Positions 57,428-64,000 of a stretch of DNA of 64,000 nucleotides are shown here, piece by piece (the first letter of the stretch is position 1; each line of letters begins with the position of its first letter). Where the stretch lies: assembly GCA_025642065.1 (NCBI GenBank), contig JAODUP010000163.1, positions 376,001-440,000 of the forward strand, given 5' to 3'. The position numbers were made by a program, and so were the translations under genes. This DNA is from Paralvinella palmiformis (lineage: Eukaryota > Annelida > Polychaeta > Terebellida > Alvinellidae). The notes beneath the pieces are model-generated. The model saw only the letters and a list, made by a program, of their open reading frames with translations. It was not told the DNA's origin and searched no databases.

Positions 57428-57624
57428 AAATGTCACTGATGTCTCACATCTATGTACAATTAACAACACCTGTTAACACTGAGATACAATCGGATACTAG
57501 GAATAACACTAGGATAACACATACTTCTAACATCATACAGAACTATATAAATGTAGTATTACAGGATAGATATTGGCCAATGAATTATATTGGTTACGTG
57601 AATGTATCATCGTATATCGACTGA
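57428..57624 (+). CDS. Possible exon with open frame, unassigned
   Basis: After an acceptor-like TTAACTCTAG a phase-1 frame runs to TGA at 57622-57624. It reads MSLMSHIYVQLTTPVNTEIQ and ends YWPMNYIGYVNVSSYID. It could be a last exon of a plus-strand gene, but its entry phase does not match the preceding candidates. No domain is recognised. Confidence 0.22.
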
Positions 57625-57639
57625 TAGTGAACTTGATGA

Positions 57640-58025
57640 CCAAATGAGTTACTTTATTAGACAAAGATTGCTATAATAAACAATTGGCGTAAGTAAGACT
57701 AAATGGGTAATGGTCTTGATGAAATGAGAAGACAATAAAGGTAATCGGGTTGAAATTCCTAATACAACTGAACCAACATCAAAGGAAATAATATCATCAA
57801 ATAAGTGTCATCATCATCATTATCATCAGAGAAATGTTAGACAAAAGGATCAAAGAGAACGACCACACCAATATCATAATGTAAACGTATGATTTCTTCA
57901 TTAAAATGTACTCTGAAACAATTGGTTCTTCATTTTCTATTATAGTATAGGATTATTTATTATCTGATGTGAGAATTAACAACAGTATGTTATTAATAAT
58001 TGTAGAGAATGTTATAAAGCACTTA

Positions 58026-58029
<4 letters not shown>
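57640..58029. other. Non-coding AT-rich stretch
   Basis: No supported gene; short CATCAT-rich patch near 57815. Confidence 0.4.

Positions 58030-58086
<57 letters not shown>
58030..58086. repeat. (TA)n microsatellite
   Basis: About 28 TA units. It truncates the hAT-like sequence to its right. Confidence 0.88.
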
Positions 58087-58087
<1 letters not shown>

Positions 58088-58090
<3 letters not shown>

Positions 58091-58681
58091 GAGGAGAGAG
58101 AGAGGAGAGTTAATTTTCCCTGAATTTGTTTTTCCAATTGTTGCCCCAACCCTAAACCTTGTCTGCGAGTTATGTATGTTAGCATAGAGTGTCGGTGAGT
58201 AGTGCTTTTTTCATGATGATAAATTTCGTCAGTCACCGAACCATTCTCTTGTAACAAAATGTGAGAAATGTTTAGAAGTAAACAGTTTACAAACAAAACA
58301 ATAAACCGATTCTGTTGATGGTGAATACAATAATCACTCGCTCTCGCATTTCTCACCATTGGCTTTAGTGCCAACAAAATGTTTCTGCGAACAGTATTTT
58401 ACTTATTGGCCACTACTGAAATGCCTGTAAGACTTGTTAAATAGCTCATTGTGGTGTTGACAGTCACTGGATCTACGAACATTCCAATAAGTCACGCCAT
58501 CGGCGGAGAAATCCAGCCACAACCCTGGATCTTTTGCTATATTTACTTCATTACTTGCAGACTGAATCATTTCATCACCATGGCTCACTAAACATTCATT
58601 AGTGAGACATGTGCTTGATGAACCTGCCGATGACACCTCGGTGATTCCAAGATCATCATATTTTGATTTTGAAGTGATCAA
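58088..58681 (-). pseudogene. hAT-like transposase / ZMYM1-like (TTF-type zinc finger) N-terminal remnant
   Basis: Two overlapping minus-strand frames give, in order, DPGLWLDFSADGVTYWN, SSDCQHHNELFNKSYRHF, then (another frame) VGTKANGEKCERERLLYSPS and SVYCFVCKLFTSKHFSHFV, then THRHSMLTYITRR. This is the layout of the TTF-type zinc finger (W-L-x-Y-S, C-x-x-C-x-L-F) of ZMYM1/DUF4371 proteins, which derive from hAT transposons. The frame change, a stop and the truncation at a (TA)n tract show that it is broken. Confidence 0.72.
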
Positions 58682-58749
58682 AATGGTATTTGTGTCCAGT
58701 TCTGATGACGGAGATTTGTTTTAATCCTTAATCATTATATCATGTTGTG

Positions 58750-58922
58750 ATGATTGATGTTTATTGTTGTGCACATTGTAGGCTAAATGGGCCGAGCGTT
58801 CCAAAGATAATGAAACGAATTCAAAGATGAAGCAACCTTCAGATATGCCCACGTCGAGATTCGAACACGGGTGGCAGTGATCTGTGATCCAATACACTAC
58901 CGCTAGACCACGGAGGCGCCGA
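58750..58922 (-). mobile_element. tRNA-derived SINE, family S1
   Basis: On the minus strand: CTCCGTGGTCTAGCGGTAG (A-box), GTGTTCGAATCTCG (B-box), then the S1 body and an ATC-rich tail. It is flanked by TATATCATGTTGTG (58736-58749) and TATATCACGTTGTG (58923-58936), a 14-base target-site duplication with one mismatch. Confidence 0.83.
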
Positions 58923-58936
58923 TATATCACGTTGTG

Positions 58937-59587
58937 TTATATGTTTTGAATGACCTGTTTCGCTGCGCCTTGTGTATATTTACGAATAAAAGATAAAGAA
59001 AGATGATAAAAAATTATATTTAAAAAAAAACTTGTTTACTGTAGTATTATTATGATTCTGACGTATCTCCAGCTATTGGTTGATAAACAATTTTTTTTTT
59101 ACAATTTTGTCAGAAGGTAAACATTGACAATCGTCACGATCTTACATGAAAGGTAAATTTGTGTGTACATTCTCATCAAATTTAAACATTACGTCATTCA
59201 TCACTTAGACGTATTAGACAACAGTTCACGATTCAAATTCCGGCGAATCCCTGATTAACCTTCATATATTAATCGGTTGATCCAGCTCTCAACTTCGGAC
59301 TTGGTTTTATCAAACTGAATGTTGATTCCAATGAGCTGAAAAATAACAACAATAGAGTATACTTACCAGGGAATTGATGATCACACTAGATTGTATACAT
59401 TCATATATAACAAACAAAGCTTCTGATATTTGGGATCGATGTATCAATACGGAACTGCTGATTTTTAAGTATAAAATACAATTTTTAATACTCAGCTGGT
59501 GTACAAATATCCTCTGAAATATGTTATTAATATATTAGGCATAGTTAATTGAGTATAATAATCAGACGGGCATTAAAGATTTCTTTT

Positions 59588-59588
<1 letters not shown>
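58937..59588. other. Non-coding stretch, no features seen
   Basis: AT-rich; short A and T runs only. Confidence 0.4.
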
Positions 59589-59636
<48 letters not shown>

Positions 59637-59655
59637 TCATCATCATCATCATCAT
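59589..59655. repeat. (TA)n(ATC)n microsatellite
   Basis: About 22 TA units followed by seven ATC units. Confidence 0.86.
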
Positions 59656-59959
59656 TATATCATGATGACATTATGATTGATAGCATTACAGTAATGAACT
59701 TAATAATGTAAGTAAAGTGATGGATGGACTTTGCTTCTTCCAGGAAACAAATGGCGGATACTGTCATTAATAAAAGGTGGATGTTCTCAGAATAATGAAT
59801 AACGTAATGTAGAAGATACGGAGGTAGTCAGTCAAATCTAGAATAATGGAATTAATGGAGACCTATAGGAACAATTAAAATATATTATAACAAAATTAAT
59901 GTATCACAAAATGGGTGTATTCAAAGGGCAGTCTAAGTCATTATCTCACGTCAACCTCC

Positions 59960-60065
59960 AATAAATAAATAAATAAATCAATCAATCAATCAATCAATCA
60001 ATCAACCAGTCAATTAATGAATCAATTAATCAATCAATCAACAAGCAATCAATCAAGAAACCAAG
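59960..60065. repeat. (AATC)n-like tetranucleotide repeat
   Basis: AAAT units pass into AATC units, then degenerate AATC/AACC. Confidence 0.82.
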
Positions 60066-60107
60066 CAACCAACTAAGAAATTGATCTATCGACCGATCAA
60101 ACAATTA

Positions 60108-60111
<4 letters not shown>

Positions 60112-60177
<66 letters not shown>

Positions 60178-60187
60178 TGATTGCTTG

Positions 60188-60237
<50 letters not shown>
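60112..60237. repeat. Two (TA)n tracts separated by TTAATTGATTGCTTGATT
   Basis: TA tracts of about 30 and 22 units. The spacer is an imperfect reverse complement of the AATCAAGCAATCAATC-type sequence just to the left, so a large cruciform is possible. Confidence 0.82.
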
Positions 60238-60267
60238 GATACACCATCACACATATGCATGCGTGCA

Positions 60268-60268
60268 T

Positions 60269-60309
<41 letters not shown>

Positions 60310-60345
60310 ATCTCTCTCTCTCTCTCTCTCTTTCTCTCACACACA
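60268..60345. repeat. (CA)n and (TC)n microsatellites
   Basis: About 17 CA units, a short spacer, then about 15 TC units. Confidence 0.87.
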
Positions 60346-60439
60346 TTTTTGTCGCATTTAAACAGCTGCAACTTACTAACCATCTTTCCTCTGAAATAGA
60401 GTAACGTGCAAATCCTCATTGAAATATCAAACAATTTAA

Positions 60440-61590
60440 TATTGTTTGAGAGATATGTTTTCTATATTTGATACAAACAACAGAAATATAACAAAATCAA
60501 TGAAATAAAAATATATAGAACCAACATCATAGGACTCAGTGAAAGGAGCAATATATGACCTATTAATTCGGATTATAGTAGCATATGGTGTAGAAGATGT
60601 ATGATGCCAAATGTTGATCATTCAGTTGAACAATCAATGAATCTATGATCATACATTTTTATGTATCAAGTATGAATTATCAAAAGCAGACAAATCAAAA
60701 GTTTGTTACTGTAATACGTTAATTGTTATAACTGTCCCTAATTCATTATATTTAGTAGTTTCTATCTGTTTATTACATATCAGCTTTATTATAATATTGT
60801 ATTGTGATACTCCTTAAATTCCACCATTTTAATAGACTATCCTTATTTCGTATTTTAAACTCTATTTTCTAGCTTTCATTTTATTAGTGTTTTTGTCCTC
60901 TCTCTCCCACAATTATGCTTGGAAATAGAGGGATATGTTGGCTTCAGCTTGATAACTAATGCATTGTGTACTTAATATAATTAGTTCCAACAATAGAAAT
61001 ACTTTTCAAGAGCAATGAAGTTTTTCTTCCGCAAAACAAATATTTAGCAAACAATAAACATTAACGTTTGCCAGTAATCTCGGTAGACGTTTTATTATTA
61101 ACCTTTAAAAAATTAATAATGATTTGGATTTGTTGCATAAGATAATTTATTATTTACTTTATGAGAAATAGCACTTCTAAAGTGTGCTCCTGACACTTCC
61201 AGTATTATATGTTCTCAATGTATTGTTTTAATTTAGGTTTATGTCCATAGCGAGGGTTAAATGTTTCTGTTGATTCACAATATAGTTATTGTTCTTTAGT
61301 ATTTAACTGAATAAGCAGGAATTTTGAATATTTACTGATGATTATTTCTATTGATGTTATTGCTCTATATTTTGTTATAAGACTATACTGATTTTATTAT
61401 TATTATAGGAATGTATTTTGATATGTATTTAGCAAACTATATTTGGTTATGAAATACATTATTATATAAAAAATGTACTGAATACACGAAAGTCATTTAT
61501 CCAGTTTTCTTCAAACTCGGCAGCGATTTAATATTATACTTTGTTCATGAATAGGCATTTCTGTTTGTGGCATTTAATTTAAATTTCTAT
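60440..61590. other. Non-coding AT-rich stretch
   Basis: No supported gene or repeat. Confidence 0.4.
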
Positions 61591-61649
61591 AAACAGACAC
61601 TAAAAAACACACACACACGCGCGCGCGTGCACACACACATACACAAATA

Positions 61650-61765
61650 CATTTTCCAGTGGTTATTGGTAACTGGGAACATTTTTGAGGCGTCCTGTAC
61701 TCCTGGTGTATTTATTCTGAAGTAATTTATTTTTTTGTAGAGTTTGTTTATAATAGAATCCATTT
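61650..61765. repeat. Interspersed repeat related to 57201-57310
   Basis: Both follow a (CA)n-rich run and share GGGAA-CATTTT, then a CCT...CTGGTGT-TTT-TTC segment, then GTTTGTAT-like sequence. The similarity is modest and its extent uncertain. Confidence 0.38.
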
Positions 61766-62912
61766 TATATATAAATACGCTGTAACTGATCTTCTTACGA
61801 AATACACGCAATGGCAGACTAATTTGTTGATGTAGCAGCCACGAATAAAGCTAAATTAAATGATATTATTAAGGCACGATTAAGAGTAAACAGTTTTAAT
61901 GAGATATATTTATTACAATAAATTTAATTATTTAGAGCACACAGTCAGTTAATAATTTCTTTTTGGCTTCAAAGATGACTACAAAAGATAGATATAATCA
62001 TTGAGAACTGTAAATATTTAAGTTTAAACTTGGTACTCATTTATTTGTGCGATTTATTCCAGATAAATAATAATAGATAATCATTCTATTTGATGTACCA
62101 TTTAAATGATCCCTCTAATGTCCAATAACATCAGAATAAATGACAACGTGTAAAAACGTGGAATTTCTTGATAAACTAAATATGGTATACTCCTGTTGAA
62201 GATGAGGAATTCTAAACTAAAATACAAACCAGATAGATATTAGTAAGTGAATAAGGTAACTAACTTATTAATGGCATAAGACAGGAACATCAAGTATACT
62301 AGGAAGTATCTAAAGAGCTTACATTTTGACAAGATAAGTCACGTTTTAAATACAACTATCTTTTGACAACAAGATTAAGGATGTATCTATTTTGTTTTGT
62401 TCAATTATTTACATAGCGTTTTCAAAGTGAAACACAAAGCCACGCATGCTCTACGTGTTCTTAAATATGGCGATGTCTTCCTTTTGTATTACTGGGCCTA
62501 CAAAACGTCTAGAGTTCCTTATTAAACACATCAACTTGTTATAAGCTAGAGTTGAAGGCACAACGTATGATTTTAGAGCATTGTCATCAACGGTACTAGA
62601 ATTAATGATCAATTTACAGTCATTTGTTATGGTATATAATCACACATATCGTATTATTTCCTATTTGAAGGGATGCTACTATAATAACACTTTAAGTCAC
62701 AAAATACTCACTCTTTTAGATTCGTACTATATTAAGTATTTTTAAATAAACATCTAATTCATCTTAGCTTTCTAAGGAATATAAATAAATATCGATTATT
62801 TTTATAAATGAACTATAATCAATCTACTAACATTCGATAACACTTTAGAACCTGCAACACGTCCGAATGAGAACAATGGTTAGTTAACTATGATATGCTC
62901 ATATCCCAACTA

Positions 62913-62915
<3 letters not shown>
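61766..62915. other. Non-coding AT-rich stretch
   Basis: No supported gene. Confidence 0.4.

Positions 62916-62966
<51 letters not shown>
62916..62966. repeat. (TA)n microsatellite
   Basis: About 24 TA units. Confidence 0.87.
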
Positions 62967-62969
<3 letters not shown>

Positions 62970-63274
62970 GATTATATGGTTGGACGAAGAAGATTATTGA
63001 AGATTTTTCTTCCAAGAAGAAACAAATAAGAAACATCAGACCTAGGCTCTAGGGAGTATCAGAGTAAATTCTTTAAATAGACATTTGTTATCAGTCAGTC
63101 TCATACGTAAAATGTTAGGTTTTTATTAACTACCTCTCATCACCTGTATAAATCATGAATTTGATTTTTAACAGTACGCATTTACATTGACATTCCAATA
63201 GTACTATTTAATAATTGTTGAGGAATTGGCTGATGGCTACCAGAGAAATACCAGCTACCATACTACCACAGTAA

Positions 63275-63643
63275 GTGTTAGCCACTGTAACAAGTCTACA
63301 GAGCATTGATTATAGGTGTTGGTCGCTCGAGGCATTTCAGGGAATTGGCATTCTCCTTATTCTATCTGGATGGTTGGTCTATTATCAGCTCCATCTATCA
63401 GACACTGAAGTTCCCAGAAGAACGCCTCAAGTCTTTTCCGCAATGGTGTACCTTTCTCCTAGAAGTCTAGCACGCCCACTAAAGATCTATCAGAGATGTA
63501 GCTCGAGGCTAAAAGAGTTACTTAATTATAAGTGTTCTCTTGTTGACCAAGTGTTGGCTATGACCTCCCTATTGGATTATCTTTTTCTTCAACACAAACA
63601 GTCTCGTCTCCGGATGTCATTTCGTTATCCCGCGAATGAATGA
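63275..63643 (+). CDS. Unassigned open reading frame, 122 codons
   Basis: The longest non-repetitive open frame in the window. It is less AT-rich than its surroundings, begins at 63275 (not a standard ATG) and ends at TGA. It reads DYRCWSLEAFQGIGILLILS, then LSDTEVPRRTPQVFSAMVYL and a basic C-terminus with LLDYLFLQHKQSRLRMSFRY. I do not recognise it. A transposon-derived fragment or an exon with unrecognised borders are both possible. Confidence 0.25.
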   Translation: MLATVTSLQSIDYRCWSLEAFQGIGILLILSGWLVYYQLHLSDTEVPRRTPQVFSAMVYLSPRSLARPLKIYQRCSSRLKELLNYKCSLVDQVLAMTSLLDYLFLQHKQSRLRMSFRYPANE

Positions 63644-63736
63644 CCTTACAGGCTATCTCTTCCTCGCACACGTTATACAACATTCATGACGTAGATATGC
63701 ACACGAATAACAGGTAGTCGATCCTTAGCACACCTA

Positions 63737-63838
<102 letters not shown>

Positions 63839-64000
63839 AATACAAACCAAATACACGATCCTTGATATCTGTTTATCCCATATGAAATGTTTGTAATAAT
63901 AATAATTATCTAGTTAATAACAAAACAATATACAAACTCCTTAAAATTACATTTAAGGTTGATATGTTTACACTAAAATAATAGAACTTTATCAGATTTG

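Overview
The window looks like AT-rich nuclear DNA of an invertebrate animal. A lophotrochozoan such as a mollusc is the best guess, but this is inference. The supporting signs are short coding exons with GT-AG introns, extracellular mosaic proteins built from phase-1 modules (MANSC, EGF, CUB, PAN-like), tRNA-derived SINEs, decayed non-LTR retrotransposons and very many (TA)n, (CA)n and (TC)n microsatellites. Nothing resembles prokaryotic gene organisation, and I saw no CRISPR array and no complete tRNA or rRNA gene.

Three host genes can be modelled. (1) Minus strand, 14324 down to 3316, open at the left edge: a signal-peptide exon, a seven-cysteine MANSC domain split over two exons, an acidic linker with an EGF-like module, and a second EGF-like module. 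Every exon junction is phase 1. (2) Minus strand, 29346 down to 27385: a complete two-exon gene for a secreted cysteine-rich protein of about 269 residues. It has a PAN/apple-like N-terminal half, a threonine-rich linker and a C-terminal eight-cysteine domain that I do not recognise. (3) Plus strand, from about 49467 to at least 55161: three consecutive CUB domains, each encoded by two exons with the same 1-2-1 phase pattern, plus a further coding exon. Its first exon and 3' end are uncertain. Two related promoter-like blocks (about 42280-42440 and 46180-46340) lie upstream, and the first leads to a start-codon exon that is phase-compatible with the CUB exons.

The rest is mostly repeat-derived. 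From 1 to 15 kb the introns of gene 1 hold two SINE families and a decayed LINE with a SINE nested in it. From 19.5 to 25.7 kb there is a transposon with terminal inverted repeats and an internal duplication, a LINE 3' end with another nested SINE, perfect hairpin palindromes, and a possible pogo-like transposase remnant. From 26 to 40 kb there is a 0.67 kb repeat carrying TATA-box and poly(A) motifs (two copies), a TIR element flanked by (TA)n, an antisense LINE, a LINE in two pieces, and an 870-base CA/CATACG array. From 44 to 48 kb simple repeats dominate. From 57 to 64 kb there is a broken hAT/ZMYM1-like transposase, a SINE, and long AT-rich stretches.

Four SINE copies have exact target-site duplications and a fifth has a near-exact one, so their boundaries are well defined. 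Family names come from visible motifs only; no database search was possible.
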